Shown piece by piece: positions 5,966 to 6,244 of a DNA stretch of 6,244 bases. The DNA is from Oscillospiraceae bacterium. Its GTDB lineage: Bacteria; Bacillota; Clostridia; Oscillospirales; Ruminococcaceae. The notes beneath the pieces are model-generated. The model was not told the DNA's origin and did no database searches. It saw nothing but the letters and a program-made list of their open reading frames with translations. The first letter of the stretch is position 1. Each line of letters starts with the position of its first letter. Position numbers and translations under genes: made by a program. Where the stretch lies: the NCBI GenBank assembly GCA_017394475.1, contig JAFPYQ010000111.1, positions 1 to 6,244 of the forward strand, written 5' to 3'.

Positions 5966-6244
5966 CAACAGAAAAGATCATGACAAAAAAGATATTTCCC
6001 GACGGAAAAGTCACGGAGGCTTCATCCGACTGCATCTGCGAGCAAAGGCTCATCATCAGGATAAACGGCAAAGACCGCTATGATATCGTATGCACTTCCA
6101 ATGACCTGCACGAGCTCATCATCGGCAGACTTTTCACCGACAGGATAATACTCTCCCGTGAGGATATCACAGATAGTGCTTTTACGGGAGAATACGCCGA
6201 TGTGACGATACACGCTACCGATGAAAATGCAGGCGGGCTCATGG
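5962..6244 (+). CDS. fdhD: Formate dehydrogenase accessory sulfurtransferase FdhD (3' partial)
   Basis: FdhD passes sulfur from a cysteine desulfurase to the bis-MGD cofactor of formate dehydrogenase. Only the first 94 codons are in the window; the frame runs open off the right edge. The visible part matches the family N-terminus: C-E-Q-R-L-I-I-R-I-N-G (about 26-36, normally E-x-P-L-x-I-x-V-N-G), then CTSNDLHELIIGRLFTDRII (about 44-63, normally a T-P-x-D-x-E-x-L-x-x-G-F-L-x-x-E-G-I-I pattern), then a D-I segment. These show a somewhat divergent member. The catalytic C-x-x-C loop lies beyond the edge, so activity cannot be judged. AGGGGTGA (5945-5952) precedes the ATG by 9 bases, and the ATG overlaps the previous stop. 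A second in-frame ATG at 5980 is possible but less well placed. Its presence points to a formate dehydrogenase in this genome. Confidence 0.85.
   Translation, partial: MTTEKIMTKKIFPDGKVTEASSDCICEQRLIIRINGKDRYDIVCTSNDLHELIIGRLFTDRIILSREDITDSAFTGEYADVTIHATDENAGGLM

Overview
The window is a dense, one-directional (+ strand) cluster for molybdenum cofactor (Moco) biosynthesis and molybdate uptake. It looks like part of a genome of an anaerobic, low-to-moderate GC Firmicute, probably a clostridial or Ruminococcus-like lineage. That placement is inferred from strong AGGAGG-type ribosome binding sites, frequent ATA (Ile) and AGG/AGA (Arg) codons, cysteine-rich cytoplasmic proteins, a lipoprotein-type ModA, and domain fusions that I recall from clostridial Moco operons. 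No species can be named from the sequence alone.

Layout from left to right: (1) the 3' part of a MobA-MobB fusion gene, whose 5' end lies outside the window; (2) a MoeA-like molybdopterin-binding protein with a four-cysteine tail; (3) a 100-base gap containing a small inverted repeat; (4) moaC; (5) modA, the molybdate-binding lipoprotein; (6) modB, the permease; (7) moaA, the radical SAM GTP 3',8-cyclase; (8) a fusion of an N-terminal MOSC domain with a C-terminal MogA/MoaB domain; (9) the 5' end of fdhD, cut by the right edge. Apart from the gap before moaC, neighbouring genes overlap by 1 to 4 bases or are separated by a single base, so they are very probably co-transcribed and translationally coupled. 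No promoter for the whole operon is visible; it should lie upstream of the window.

How the genes work together: ModA and ModB capture and import molybdate (or tungstate). MoaA and MoaC convert GTP to cyclic pyranopterin monophosphate. The MogA domain adenylylates molybdopterin and the MoeA-like protein would insert the metal. The MobA half adds GMP to give the guanine dinucleotide form, with MobB as GTP-binding partner. FdhD passes sulfur to that cofactor for formate dehydrogenase. The end use is therefore likely to be a bis-MGD enzyme such as formate dehydrogenase, although none is in the window. Three expected parts are not seen here: molybdopterin synthase (MoaD/MoaE), the transporter ATPase ModC, and the client enzyme.

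The families are known ones, so I do not see a wholly new system. The points most worth a second look are the cysteine cluster on the MoeA-like protein, the ABC transporter without its ATPase gene, the MOSC-MogA fusion, and the small hairpin before moaC.
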